NCBI GenBank assembly: GCA_031253545.1
Contig: JAIRWH010000019.1
Location: 1 to 43,516, forward strand
Length of the DNA stretch: 43,516 nucleotides
Origin: Oscillospiraceae bacterium
GTDB lineage: Bacteria; Bacillota; Clostridia; Oscillospirales; UBA929
Reading direction: 5' to 3'
Shown here: piece after piece, positions 9,393-18,117 of the stretch
Position numbering within the stretch: the stretch's first letter is position 1
Layout of the letters: the number at the start of each line of letters is the position of its first letter
Position numbers and translations under genes: made by a program
Notes under the pieces: generated by a model
The model's database searches: none
What the model saw: only the letters and a program-made list of their open reading frames with translations
What the model was told of the DNA's origin: nothing

Positions 9393-11135
9393 ATGAACAT
9401 GTACAGAACCCACACCTGCGGACAGCTGCGCCCGTGCCATGTCCCTCAAAGCGTCACATTGGCGGGCTGGGTGGATACCGTGCGCGACCACGGGGGCATC
9501 GTATTCGCGGACTTGCGCGACCATTACGGTGTCACTCAGCTTGTGATACACGACGAGGATGCCGTCTCGTTGCTCAAAAGCGAGACGGTAATCTGCGCGA
9601 AAGGGCAGCTGCGCCTGAGGGGCGAAGACACCGTGAACCCCAAGATTGCCACAGGCGAAGTGGAGGTGCTTGTATCCTCCGTCGAAGTACTCGGTCCCGT
9701 TATGCGCCCGTTGCCCTTCGACATCGCCGAATCCGCGCGCACCCGCGAGGAGGTGCGCCTGCGCTACCGCTACCTCGACTTGCGCAACCCCGCCGTGCAC
9801 ACCAATATCCTGCTGCGCGCCAATATCACCCGTTACCTTCGCGCCCAGATGGAGGAGCTGGGTTTTGTGGAAATCCACACCCCCATACTCACCTCCTCTT
9901 CGCCGGAGGGCGCGCGCGATTACCTTGTGCCCAGCCGCAAGCACCACGGCATGTTTTACGCCCTGCCGCAAGCGCCGCAACAGTTTAAGCAGCTGCTCAT
10001 GGTCTCCGGTTTCGATAAGTATTACCAAATAGCGCCGTGCTTCCGCGACGAGGACGCCCGCGCGGACCGCTCCCCCGGCGAGTTTTATCAGCTTGACTTC
10101 GAGATGGCCTTCGCCACCCAGGAAGACGTGTTCGCCGTGGTGGAGACCGTGCTGTATAATACGTTTACCCGCTTTACCCCGAAGAGGGTCAGCCCCGCGC
10201 CGTTTCGCCGCATACCCTACGCCGAGTGTATGCTCAGATATGGCACAGACAAGCCGGATTTGCGTAATCCGCTTATTATAGAAGACCTTACCGCGTTTTT
10301 TGCCGATGTGGACTTCGCGCCGTTTCACGCCGGGCCCGTGCGGGCTATTGCCGCGCCCGGGTGCGCGTCTAAACCGAAGTCGTTTTTTGAGAAGCTGCAC
10401 GAGTACGCCACGGGCGAACTGGGCATGAAGGGTTTGGGTTATATCTCCGTGTTTGCGGGAATGGAGCTGAAGGGGCCGATAGTCAAGTTCCTTTCCGCCG
10501 ATAAGCGCGACGAGCTTACTGTCCGCCTCGGCCTCAAAGAAGACGATGTGCTGTTTTTCGTCTGCGATTTGCCGCATGTGGCGGATAGCCTTGCCGGCAA
10601 ACTTCGCGCCGAGCTTGGCGCGAGGCTGGGCATTTACGACGAGGACTCGTTTGAGATGTGCTTTGTCACGGATTACCCCATGTATGGGCGGAACGAAGAC
10701 ACGGGCGCGATAGAGTTTACCCACAACCCGTTTTCCATGCCGCAGGGCGGCATAGAGGCCTTGCGGCAATCCGACCCGCTCGACATAAAGGCGTATCAGT
10801 ACGACATAGTGTGCAACGGGGTGGAGCTTTCTTCCGGCGCGGTACGCAACCACCGCCCGGATATTATGCTCGAAGCCTTCGCCATCGCCGGATACACGCG
10901 CGAAGACATCGAGAGCAAGTTCCCCGCCCTGTTTGCCGCGTTTCATCACGGCGCTCCCCCCCACGCGGGCATGGCCCCCGGCTTAGACCGCATCGTGATG
11001 CTCATATCCGGGCAGGAAAACATACGCGAGGTGACGGCCTTCCCCATGAACAGCGCCGCGCAGGATACCTTAATGGGCGCGCCCGGCCCCGTGACCGAGC
11101 GGCAGCTGCGCGAGGCGCATATCAAAATACGGTAG
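9393..11135 (+). CDS. aspS: Aspartyl-tRNA synthetase (bacterial GAD-containing type)
   Basis: Class II synthetase charging tRNA-Asp. Order: OB-fold anticodon-binding domain (about 1-105, VTLAGWVDTVRDHGG), catalytic core with motif 2 (CFRDEDARADRSPGEFYQLD, about 215-235), the bacterial GAD insert (about 290-400), and motif 3 (PPHAGMAPGLDRIVMLISG, about 520-540). Length is 580 aa. ATG 9393 follows CGGAGGAACGCT; the track start at 9327 would lie inside the terminator. The GatCAB genes immediately downstream suggest this may be a non-discriminating enzyme that also makes Asp-tRNA(Asn) for amidation. I cannot decide this without an alignment of the anticodon-recognition residues or an asnS search. 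Confidence 0.96.
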   Translation: MNMYRTHTCGQLRPCHVPQSVTLAGWVDTVRDHGGIVFADLRDHYGVTQLVIHDEDAVSLLKSETVICAKGQLRLRGEDTVNPKIATGEVEVLVSSVEVLGPVMRPLPFDIAESARTREEVRLRYRYLDLRNPAVHTNILLRANITRYLRAQMEELGFVEIHTPILTSSSPEGARDYLVPSRKHHGMFYALPQAPQQFKQLLMVSGFDKYYQIAPCFRDEDARADRSPGEFYQLDFEMAFATQEDVFAVVETVLYNTFTRFTPKRVSPAPFRRIPYAECMLRYGTDKPDLRNPLIIEDLTAFFADVDFAPFHAGPVRAIAAPGCASKPKSFFEKLHEYATGELGMKGLGYISVFAGMELKGPIVKFLSADKRDELTVRLGLKEDDVLFFVCDLPHVADSLAGKLRAELGARLGIYDEDSFEMCFVTDYPMYGRNEDTGAIEFTHNPFSMPQGGIEALRQSDPLDIKAYQYDIVCNGVELSSGAVRNHRPDIMLEAFAIAGYTREDIESKFPALFAAFHHGAPPHAGMAPGLDRIVMLISGQENIREVTAFPMNSAAQDTLMGAPGPVTERQLREAHIKIR

Positions 11136-11152
11136 CGCGGCGGCGCGTTTTG

Positions 11153-11161
11153 TGCTATAAT
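11153..11161 (+). promoter_or_regulatory. Extended -10 promoter element before gatC
   Basis: TGCTATAAT: a perfect TATAAT with the TGn extension, about 26 nt before the gatC start. No good -35 is present, as the aspS stop lies there. Confidence 0.55.
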
Positions 11162-11186
11162 ACACGCGTGAAGGAGGAATGCGCGC

Positions 11187-11474
11187 TTGACGATAGACAA
11201 TAAGCTCTTGGGGTATCTTGAGGATTTATCCTGCCTCGCGTTGCCCGACGGCGAAAAGAGCCGCCTCGGCGCGGATTTGCAGGAAATACTGAGCTATATG
11301 GCAAAGCTCGCCGAAATAGACACAACCGGCGTGGCCGCCCGCAGCCACCCGTTTGACAACGTAAACGCCTTTCGCGAAGACGAGGCGCTCCCCTCTTACG
11401 AGCGCGGGCGCATATTGGCGAACGCTCCCGCGAAAAGCGGCGAGGCGTTTATCGCGCCAAAGACCGTGGAGTAG
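11187..11474 (+). CDS. gatC: Asp/Glu-tRNA(Asn/Gln) amidotransferase subunit C
   Basis: The small subunit that clamps GatA to GatB in the transamidation complex making Gln-tRNA(Gln) and/or Asn-tRNA(Asn). Features are LEDLSCLALPDGEKSRLGADLQEILSYMAKLAEIDTTGV and the C-terminal NAFREDEAL ... APKTVE, all typical. Length is 95 aa. The start is TTG at 11187, 9 nt after AAGGAGGA; a nearby ATG (11179) is out of frame. gatA follows at once. Confidence 0.93.
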   Translation: MTIDNKLLGYLEDLSCLALPDGEKSRLGADLQEILSYMAKLAEIDTTGVAARSHPFDNVNAFREDEALPSYERGRILANAPAKSGEAFIAPKTVE

Positions 11475-11495
11475 GAGGCGATTGCCCTGTTTGAC

Positions 11496-12950
11496 ATGAG
11501 TGCCCTTGAGCTCGGCTCCGCCATTCGCCGGGGCGAGGCGGGAGCGGCCGAAGCCGTGGCCGCCTGTATTGACGCGGCGGAGCGCGATAACCCCCGTTAC
11601 GGCGCTTTCCTCTGCTTGTTGCGCGAACGGGCGCTCGCGCGCGCGAAGGCCGTGCAGGCGCGGATAGATTCCGGCGAAGCGCTCTCCGCGCTTGCGGGGG
11701 TGCCTGTGGCCGTGAAAGACAATATCTCCACGCAAGGCGTGGCCACCACTTGCGCGTCCGCAATGCTTGAGCGTTATGTGCCCGTATACGATGCCACCGT
11801 GATTACGAAGTTGGAAGCGGCGGGCATGATTGTAATAGGCAAGTGCAATATGGACGAGTTTGCCATGGGCGGGTCGAGCGAGACGGGGGCTTTCGGCCCC
11901 GTGTGCAACCCCCGGCGCGTTACCCATGTGGCGGGCGGCTCGTCGGGCGGCAGCGCCGCCGCCGTGGCCGCGCGGCTCGCTCCTCTCGCGCTCGGCTCCG
12001 ACACAGGCGGCAGCATACGCCAGCCGTGCGCCTTTTGCGGGGTTACGGGCATTAAGCCCACCTACGGCTCCGTGTCGCGGCATGGGCTTATCGCCTACGC
12101 CTCGTCGCTTGACCAAATCGGCCCGCTTGCCCGCGATATTGACGACTGCGCCGCGCTGCTTTCCGTAATCTCCGGCCCCTGCGCCCTCGACAGCACTTGC
12201 GTGATTGACGCGCCGTTTGATTTTTCGCGGCAACGCCCGGAGAACCTGCGCGGCACGCGTATCGGCCTGCCGCGCAATTACCTTGCCCGCGGAATTGACG
12301 AAGACGTGAGGGCGGCCGTGGCGGGCGCGGCGCGTGAGTTTGAGGCGGCGGGCGCGGCGGTGGACGAGTTTGACATGCCGCTCATGGACTATATGGTGCC
12401 GGCTTACTATATCATCGCCTGCGCCGAGGCTTCGAGCAACCTTTCACGCTACGACGGCCTGAAATACGGCTACAAAAGCCCCGCCGCAAAGACGCTTTCC
12501 GACGTATACCGCCTCTCGCGCAGCGAGGGTTTCGGTTTGGAGGTCAAACGCCGCATTATGCTCGGCTCGTTTGTGCTTTCCTCCGGCTATTACGACGCTT
12601 ATTACAATAAGGCCCTGCAAATACGCGCGCTTATCAAAGATGCCTACAACAAGCTCTTCGAGCGGTACGATATGCTGCTCTCCCCCGTGGCGCCCACGGC
12701 GGCCTACGCCCTTGGCGAAAACATAGGCGACCCCATGAAGATGTATATGGGCGACATATACACCGTGTCCGTCAACTTGGCGGGGCTGCCCGCCGCCGCG
12801 CTGCCCTGCGGCCTCAGCCGCGAGGGGCTGCCGATTGGCTTCCAGCTTGTGGGCGATTCCTTTTCCGAGGGCAAGCTCATTGCCGCCGGGCGCGTATATC
12901 AAAGCCGCACCGCCCACCACACCGCTGCCTGCGGAGGCGATGCCTTATGA
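11496..12950 (+). CDS. gatA: Asp/Glu-tRNA(Asn/Gln) amidotransferase subunit A
   Basis: Amidase-signature glutaminase that supplies ammonia to GatB. The Ser-cis-Ser-Lys triad is visible: Lys in VPVAVKDNIS (about 73), GGSSGGSAAA (about 147-156) and GSDTGGSIRQP (about 168-178). Length from ATG 11496 is 484 aa. The AGGAGG in the gatC stop region is 17 nt from this ATG but 8 nt from an in-frame CTG at 11487, so initiation at CTG (M-FDMSALELG) is plausible. The gatA stop overlaps the gatB start by 4 bp (ATGA), coupling stoichiometry. Confidence 0.96.
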   Translation: MSALELGSAIRRGEAGAAEAVAACIDAAERDNPRYGAFLCLLRERALARAKAVQARIDSGEALSALAGVPVAVKDNISTQGVATTCASAMLERYVPVYDATVITKLEAAGMIVIGKCNMDEFAMGGSSETGAFGPVCNPRRVTHVAGGSSGGSAAAVAARLAPLALGSDTGGSIRQPCAFCGVTGIKPTYGSVSRHGLIAYASSLDQIGPLARDIDDCAALLSVISGPCALDSTCVIDAPFDFSRQRPENLRGTRIGLPRNYLARGIDEDVRAAVAGAAREFEAAGAAVDEFDMPLMDYMVPAYYIIACAEASSNLSRYDGLKYGYKSPAAKTLSDVYRLSRSEGFGLEVKRRIMLGSFVLSSGYYDAYYNKALQIRALIKDAYNKLFERYDMLLSPVAPTAAYALGENIGDPMKMYMGDIYTVSVNLAGLPAAALPCGLSREGLPIGFQLVGDSFSEGKLIAAGRVYQSRTAHHTAACGGDAL

Positions 12951-14371
12951 ATTGGGAGATTATAATAGGCTTGGAGGTTCACGCCGAACTTTCCACCCGC
13001 TCCAAGCTGTTTTGCCCTTGTTCCACGGCCTTCGGCGGCGCTCCGAACACGCAGGTTTGTCCCGTGTGTTCCGGCATGCCCGGCTCGTTGCCCGCGGTAA
13101 ACCGCGCGGCTGTGGAATACGCCATGCGTTTGGGGCTTGCGCTCGGTTGCTCCGTCGCGGAGCGTTGCAAGTTTGACCGCAAGAACTATTTCTACCCCGA
13201 TTTGCCCAAGGCGTATCAGGTTTCCCAACTCTATGAGCCGATTTGCCGCGACGGGGCCTTGGAGATTTGCTCCCCCTCCGGCCCGAAGACAATCGGCATA
13301 CGCGAGATACACATGGAGGAGGACGCGGGCAAACTCAACCACAACGGTGTGACGCTCATGGACTTCAACCGCTGCGGGGTGCCGCTCTTGGAGATTGTGT
13401 CGCAGCCGGATATGCGCGGCGGCGCGGAGGCGGTGGCCTACCTTGAAAAGCTGCGCGACACGCTTTTGTATCTTGACATATGCGACTGCAAGATGCAGGA
13501 AGGTTCCATACGCGCCGACGTGAATGTGTCTGTGCGGCGGCCGGGCGAGGCGCTCGGCACGCGCACCGAGATGAAAAACCTCAATTCGTTTAAGGCCATC
13601 GCCCGCGCGATTGACTATGAATCGCGCCGCCAGGCGGATATATTGCAGAGCGGCGGCGCAATCACGCAGGAAACCCGCCGTTGGGACGACGCCAATGGCG
13701 TGTCTTACGGTATGCGTAACAAAGAAAACGCGCAGGATTACCGCTACTTCCCCGAACCGGACTTGTTGCCCTTGCGTATAGATGCCGCGTGGCTTGCCGC
13801 CGTGCGCGAAAGCCTGCCCGAAATGGCGCACCAAAAGCGCGAACGCTATATGCGCGAGCACGGTTTATCCGCCCATGAAGCCGCCGTGCTCACCTCGCAC
13901 AGGAATGTGGCGCGGCTCTACGAGGAGCTGTGCGCCCTTTCCTCTCAGCCCGTGGAAAGCGCGCGGTTGCTCACCGGGGAGGTCATGCGCCTCTGCAACG
14001 CCACCGGCACGGCGGCGGAAGACCTCGCCCTTGACGCGGCGAAGCTCGCGCGGCTTGTGGGGTTTGTGCTCGACGGAAAAATCAGCCGCGCGGCTTACAA
14101 GGAAGTGACCGAGGCCGTGTTTACGCGCGATGCCGACGTGGACGCGTATATCGCCGAAAAGGGCTTGATGATGAGCCTGCGCGGCGACGAGGCGGCCGAG
14201 GCGGCGCGGCTTGTGCTCGCCGAGCAGCCCGGCGCGCTTGCCGATTACCGCGCGGGCAAGCAAAAGGCGTTTGGGTTCTTAATGGGGCAAGTCATGCGCA
14301 AACTCGGCGGCGCGGGCAATCCCGCCTTGGCGGAGCGCGCGCTGCGGCAGGCGCTTGACGGCAGTGATTAG
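12947..14371 (+). CDS. gatB: Asp/Glu-tRNA(Asn/Gln) amidotransferase subunit B
   Basis: Binds the mis-acylated tRNA and carries the kinase/transamidase site. It begins NWEIIIGLEVHAELSTRSKLFCPC, with zinc-binding cysteines in CPCS...CPVC (about 24-45), then FDRKNYFYPDLPKAYQVSQ and DFNRCGVPLLEI. The C-terminal YqeY-like helical domain (about 325-474) ends with VMRKLGGAGNPALAERALRQ. Length is 474 aa, full. It overlaps gatA by ATGA and is the last gene of the gat operon, followed 9 nt later by a large inverted repeat. Confidence 0.96.
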   Translation: MNWEIIIGLEVHAELSTRSKLFCPCSTAFGGAPNTQVCPVCSGMPGSLPAVNRAAVEYAMRLGLALGCSVAERCKFDRKNYFYPDLPKAYQVSQLYEPICRDGALEICSPSGPKTIGIREIHMEEDAGKLNHNGVTLMDFNRCGVPLLEIVSQPDMRGGAEAVAYLEKLRDTLLYLDICDCKMQEGSIRADVNVSVRRPGEALGTRTEMKNLNSFKAIARAIDYESRRQADILQSGGAITQETRRWDDANGVSYGMRNKENAQDYRYFPEPDLLPLRIDAAWLAAVRESLPEMAHQKRERYMREHGLSAHEAAVLTSHRNVARLYEELCALSSQPVESARLLTGEVMRLCNATGTAAEDLALDAAKLARLVGFVLDGKISRAAYKEVTEAVFTRDADVDAYIAEKGLMMSLRGDEAAEAARLVLAEQPGALADYRAGKQKAFGFLMGQVMRKLGGAGNPALAERALRQALDGSD

Positions 14372-14380
14372 TGGTTAATT

Positions 14381-14461
14381 CCCATAGGGTATAATAACGC
14401 CAAATCCGGAAACCTCGCGTAATCAAGGGGTAGCGGATATGGCGTTGTTGTACCCTGTGGG
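14381..14461 (+). repeat. 28-bp inverted repeat / large stem-loop after gatB
   Basis: Arms 14381-14408 and 14434-14461 pair over 28 positions, with three G-U pairs and one A-A mismatch around a 25-nt loop. The left arm begins CCCATAGGGTATAAT and the right arm ends TACCCTGTGGG. All three wobbles are G-U in plus-strand RNA but would be A-C in minus-strand RNA, which points to a plus-strand transcript structure. There is no T-run, so it is not a standard intrinsic terminator. It lies 9 nt after the gatB stop and upstream of the xylanase promoter. Confidence 0.75.
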
Positions 14462-14524
14462 CACTAACAAGTAACAACTGCTATCCGTTCCCTGTCAACC
14501 GTAATCCGCCCTTCACCCTCCGCC
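14462..14524. other. Spacer between the inverted repeat and the xylanase promoter
   Basis: C/A-rich, low-complexity sequence with recurrent CTAAC/GTAAC words (ACTAACAAGTAACAACTG...). AACAAC here could pair with GTTGTT in the right arm of the preceding repeat. No gene is visible. Confidence 0.35.
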
Positions 14525-14553
14525 TTGACTTCCGCCGCGAAGCGGTGTATCAT
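14525..14553 (+). promoter_or_regulatory. Promoter of the GH10 xylanase gene
   Basis: TTGACT (14525-14530), 17 bp, TATCAT (14548-14553), followed about 40 nt later by AAGGAGG. Confidence 0.65.
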
Positions 14554-14608
14554 ATTGCCAAGCCACCCCGCTAAAACCGCCGAGAACACACAAGGAGGTT
14601 CGCACCGG

Positions 14609-16582
14609 ATGAACGAGACAAGAATCCGCAAAACCCGCGCGCCGGCTCTCTGCCTTTGCGCCGCCCTGCTCGCCGCCATAACCCTGCCCGCGGCCCCCGG
14701 AGCGCGGGCGGCCGAGCTGCCGCAGGCGGGGCTGAGCTACGAGCAGTACCCCTCGCTCGCGGAAACATACAAAGACTACTTCATGGTCGGCACCATAGAC
14801 CGCTTCTCCACGGAGCTCCGCAAAAACTTCATCGCCTACAACTTCAACGCCGTGACGCACGAAAACAACATGAAGCCCTCCTCCACGCAAAACGTGAAGG
14901 GCGCTTTCACCTTCGGCGACGCTTGGGGCACCATCAACACGGCGCGTTCGCTCAACCCCGCCGTGAACATGATTGGCCACACGCTCACATGGCACTCCCA
15001 GTCGCCCACATGGCTGTGGGACGCGCCCGCCCTCGACCGCGACACGGCGCTCGCCAACCTCAACGCCCACATAGAAGGCGTGTTGGGCGAGTTCGGCGGG
15101 GAACTGTATTCCGTGGACGTGGTGAACGAGGCCATCGGCTCCGTGAACCTTGAAATGCCTTCCGACTGGAAGTTCGCGCTCATTAAGGGCGAAGGCTGGT
15201 ATCCGGCGCTCGGCTGGGAATGGGTGGAGTTGGCCTTCCTCAAAGCCGCCGAGGTAGTGGACAAAAACGGCTGGGACTGCAAGCTCTATTACAATGACTT
15301 CGGTTTAGACGGCTCCAACAAGGCGCGGGCCGTGTATGAAATGGTGCGCAGCATCAACAACCGCCACGCCGCCGCGCGCGCAAACGGCAAGCCGCTCATC
15401 GAGGGCATCGGTATGCAGGGGCATTACAACAGCGGCACAAGGATGAGCGGCGTGGAGGAATCCGTCGCCCTCTTTTCCCGCTTGGAGGGCGTTTCCGTCA
15501 GTTTCACCGAGGTAGACATAGAGTTCCCCAACACGGGCGAACTTACGGACGCGCAGACCTTAAAGCAGGCGCAAAAATACGCGCAGCTCTTCGAGCTCCT
15601 CAAAAAATACGCCGCCGGGCCGGGCAACACCACAGACAACCCCAAAATCATTGAACGTGTCACTTTTTGGGGCACAGACGACGGCGCGAGCTGGAAGAGC
15701 GGCGGCCTGCCCCTGCTCTTCAACGCCCCGGCAGACGGCGTAATCACCGCCAAAGAAGCCCTGCTCGGCGCGCTTTGGCCGGAGGAATACTTGCAGGCGC
15801 ACCCGTATTCGGAGGCGGACGACCCGATGCTCAATTACAAAGTCCCCGGCGTATACGTCTATTCGCTCGACAGGGGCGACACATGGGCGGGGGCGAACAT
15901 CATACTCGGCAACGACGCGAACGCGTGGCCGTGGGCCGTGGCCGACGAGGTTGACAACGAAGTGGCGTTTGTGCCCGAAAAAGACGAAACCTACCGCCTC
16001 TCCTTCAGTTGGACGGCCCTCGGCACCTTGGGCGTGCGCGTGCGCTGGATTACAGACAACACCAACGGCAGTTACACCGCCGCAGACAGCCGGGTGGTCA
16101 CTTCCACGCCCCCGCACAACATAGGCCGCACCGCCGACTTCGTGGCCACATACATACCCGCGCACTACAACGCCGGCATGGTCAACGCCGGCACATACAC
16201 CATCGTCACGGAAATCAAGTTAGACGGCAGCCTGCCCGCCGGGGACCTCATCGGCAATATCGCCATTCGCGGCACCCTCGGCGGCAATTCATACGAGATT
16301 AACTGGCTCAAGATGGAGCGCGTGTCCGACGGCGCGCTCATGTTTATGTGGGACCCGGAAAACCCGGCCGAGCCCCCGGAGCCGCCGGAGCCGCCGGAGC
16401 CAAGCGACGACCCGCCGGGCGACAGCCCCTCCCCCTCTTCCTCCGACACGCCCCCGGCCTCCCCCGGCGCGCCTTCCGATAGCGGTGCCCCCGGCGCGTG
16501 GCTCTATATCATCATCGGTTCGATTACCGTAATAGCGGCGGGCGCGGTCACGGGGCTCGTCATAAGGAGCAAAAGGAAGTAG
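14609..16582 (+). CDS. Secreted, membrane-anchored GH10 endo-xylanase
   Basis: Glycoside hydrolase family 10 retaining endo-beta-1,4-xylanase. A signal peptide (about 1-34, cleaved after GARA) precedes the TIM barrel (about 40-395). The acid/base Glu is in VDVVNEA (about 173) and the nucleophile Glu in VSFTEVDIEF (about 300); NNMKPSS, MIGHTLTWHSQSP and FWGTDDGASW are subsite motifs. Residues about 415-590 form a beta-sandwich resembling CBM families 4/9/22 (VYSLDRGDTWAG, YRLSFSWTALG). A PEPPEPP linker, a membrane helix (WLYIIIGSITVIAAGAVTGLVI) and RSKRK tether it to the cell surface. ATG 14609 follows AAGGAGGTTCGCACCGG; the longer track start lies in the promoter. It is the only plant-polysaccharide enzyme in the window, suggesting a gut or plant-matter habitat. 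657 aa. Confidence 0.93.
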   Translation: MNETRIRKTRAPALCLCAALLAAITLPAAPGARAAELPQAGLSYEQYPSLAETYKDYFMVGTIDRFSTELRKNFIAYNFNAVTHENNMKPSSTQNVKGAFTFGDAWGTINTARSLNPAVNMIGHTLTWHSQSPTWLWDAPALDRDTALANLNAHIEGVLGEFGGELYSVDVVNEAIGSVNLEMPSDWKFALIKGEGWYPALGWEWVELAFLKAAEVVDKNGWDCKLYYNDFGLDGSNKARAVYEMVRSINNRHAAARANGKPLIEGIGMQGHYNSGTRMSGVEESVALFSRLEGVSVSFTEVDIEFPNTGELTDAQTLKQAQKYAQLFELLKKYAAGPGNTTDNPKIIERVTFWGTDDGASWKSGGLPLLFNAPADGVITAKEALLGALWPEEYLQAHPYSEADDPMLNYKVPGVYVYSLDRGDTWAGANIILGNDANAWPWAVADEVDNEVAFVPEKDETYRLSFSWTALGTLGVRVRWITDNTNGSYTAADSRVVTSTPPHNIGRTADFVATYIPAHYNAGMVNAGTYTIVTEIKLDGSLPAGDLIGNIAIRGTLGGNSYEINWLKMERVSDGALMFMWDPENPAEPPEPPEPPEPSDDPPGDSPSPSSSDTPPASPGAPSDSGAPGAWLYIIIGSITVIAAGAVTGLVIRSKRK

Positions 16583-16703
16583 CCGCCGCCCCTGCGGGGC
16601 ATACTCCGCAGCACCGATAGGAAGGATTACAGATTCACCCATATGTGCGGGGCGAAGGCCGCCGTCGGTGTTGCTTGCGCCGAAAAGGCGGCGGCCGGCG
16701 GGG

Positions 16704-16732
16704 TTGAATACCGCGGGCGCGTTTGCTAAAAT
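16704..16732 (+). promoter_or_regulatory. Promoter of the CorA-like gene
   Basis: TTGAAT (16704-16709), 17 bp, TAAAAT (16727-16732). The ribosome site AAAGGA follows at 16740. Confidence 0.7.
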
Positions 16733-16755
16733 GTAGCGGAAAGGATGTGGGTGTT

Positions 16756-17697
16756 ATGACCGTGTACAGAATAGACGGGAAAAAGGCGGAGAGGGTGGAC
16801 ACGCTCTCGCAGGCGGAGGGCGGGCGGCTCTTTGTGGTCTGCCACGCGGGCGAGGTGCCCGATATGTTGGACGTGTTCAGCTGGGACGAGGACGCGATAC
16901 TCCAATGCACCGACATAGACGAGTCCGTGCGCCATACCGACTACGGCGGCTACGACTTCACCAGCCTCATATACGCGGAGACGGTAAACGGCGCGGTGGC
17001 GCAGCAGGAGATAAATATGTTCTTCGCGCAGAGTTACCTTGTGCTCGTGTTGCCGGACACGGTAAGCCCCCGCCTGCAACGGCTCGCCAACGAATTGATT
17101 GCCTCCGTGACCCACGCCGCCGCCCGCCCACATTCGCCGGCGTATCTGCACTACCTTGTGTTTGACAACCTCATGGCGGACTTTTCCGAAACGCTTGAAG
17201 CCTTGGAAGACGAGGTGGAGGCCTTGGCCGAGATGCTCATCGCCGACCCGCGCCGCTCGCAGTTAGAGGACATAGGCAGACTCCGCAAGACCGCGTACAC
17301 CTACAAAAAGCTGCTACGCGCGCTGTCTTACTTAGGCGGGCAGATTCTGCTCGACGAAAACAAGCTGCTCGCCGGCGACCAAACGCGCTATTTCCGCGAC
17401 GTGAGCGCGCGGCTGATGAAGCAGTACGACTTCGCCGAGAGCATATACATACTCAGCAACGACTTGCTGCACATATACGACAGCAAGTTTTCCGCGCAGA
17501 TGAACGAGACAATGGGCAAACTGACGGTAATCACGCTGTTTTTCGCGCCGCTCACGTTTATCGTGGGCGTATACGGCATGAACTTCGCATTTATGCCGGA
17601 ATTGCAATGGCCGCTGGGCTACCCCGCCGTGTTGGGGTTCATGGTGGTAGTGTGCGTGTTCATATTCGCGATGATGAAAAAGAACAAGTGGCTCTGA
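16756..17697 (+). CDS. CorA-family divalent cation transporter
   Basis: A pentameric Mg2+/Co2+-type channel of the 2-TM-GxN family. A large acidic cytoplasmic domain (about 1-250) is followed by two C-terminal membrane helices (about 252-272 and 286-306) with the selectivity signature YGMNF (about 272-276) between them and a basic KKNKWL end. Length is 313 aa. ATG 16756 is used because the track's TTG (16723) overlaps the -10 box. Substrate preference cannot be told from sequence. It is monocistronic: own promoter, two terminators downstream. Confidence 0.92.
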   Translation: MTVYRIDGKKAERVDTLSQAEGGRLFVVCHAGEVPDMLDVFSWDEDAILQCTDIDESVRHTDYGGYDFTSLIYAETVNGAVAQQEINMFFAQSYLVLVLPDTVSPRLQRLANELIASVTHAAARPHSPAYLHYLVFDNLMADFSETLEALEDEVEALAEMLIADPRRSQLEDIGRLRKTAYTYKKLLRALSYLGGQILLDENKLLAGDQTRYFRDVSARLMKQYDFAESIYILSNDLLHIYDSKFSAQMNETMGKLTVITLFFAPLTFIVGVYGMNFAFMPELQWPLGYPAVLGFMVVVCVFIFAMMKKNKWL

Positions 17698-17711
17698 GAT
17701 TTTTTCATCAG

Positions 17712-17736
17712 ACTCTCAGGTAACCTGAGAGTTTTT
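17712..17736 (+). terminator. Terminator after the CorA-like gene
   Basis: ACTCTCAGG-TAA-CCTGAGAGT followed by TTTTT. Confidence 0.9.
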
Positions 17737-17762
17737 CACGTCTCGCGCAGGGCACGAAAAAA

Positions 17763-17798
17763 CGGAAACGCCGTATTTGCAAGCGTTTCCGTTTTTTT
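17763..17798. terminator. Second, bidirectional terminator
   Basis: CGGAAACGC ... GCGTTTCCG with an 11-nt loop, A-run before and T-run (TTTTTTT) after. Confidence 0.9.
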
Positions 17799-17818
17799 AT
17801 TTTTTCTGAAAATGCCTA

Positions 17819-17849
17819 TTGACATTCAAGTAACCACAGGCTTTATGAT
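17819..17849 (+). promoter_or_regulatory. Promoter of the small XRE gene
   Basis: TTGACA (17819-17824), 19 bp, TATGAT (17844-17849); an alternative -10 is TTTATG with 17 bp spacing. Confidence 0.6.
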
Positions 17850-17859
17850 GTAATCACAA

Positions 17860-17872
17860 GGGCGGCGCGCCC
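17860..17872. promoter_or_regulatory. Inverted repeat downstream of the XRE promoter
   Basis: GGGCG-GCG-CGCCC close to the expected start point; a candidate autoregulatory operator. Confidence 0.4.
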
Positions 17873-17907
17873 TAAGACTCTTCCAAATGAAAGGAGGTGA
17901 CGCACCA

Positions 17908-18117
17908 ATGAGCATGGGGGAAAAAATCCGGAGCCTGCGGGCGGGGCAGGGCAAGACGCTGAGAGAGACCGGCGACATCTTCGGCGTGAAGCTCAACACC
18001 GTGTATCGGTGGGAACACAACATCACGGCACCGCGCGCCGTAATGCTCAACAAAATGTCCGAGCATTACGGGGTACCTCTCGAATGGTTCTTCCGCACAG
18101 AAAACGGCAGCCTTTAA
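17908..18117 (+). CDS. Small XRE-family helix-turn-helix protein
   Basis: 69 residues, almost entirely one Cro/C1-type HTH: MGEKIRSLRAGQGKTLRETGDIFGVKLNTVYRWEHNITAPRAVMLNKMSEHYGVPLEWFF. It is a DNA-binding protein without a sensor domain. I use ATG 17908 after AAAGGAGGTGACGCACCA; the track's start (17887) would put that ribosome site inside the gene. Its TAA overlaps, tail to tail, the stop codon of the corrinoid protein gene, and one stem-loop ends both transcripts. The target is unknown; autoregulation via the upstream repeat is an inference. Confidence 0.88.
   Translation: MSMGEKIRSLRAGQGKTLRETGDIFGVKLNTVYRWEHNITAPRAVMLNKMSEHYGVPLEWFFRTENGSL

Noticed and set aside
9183-10964. 593-aa minus-strand ORF opposite aspS
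   Set aside because: Antisense to a conserved synthetase, with no ribosome site or recognisable motif.
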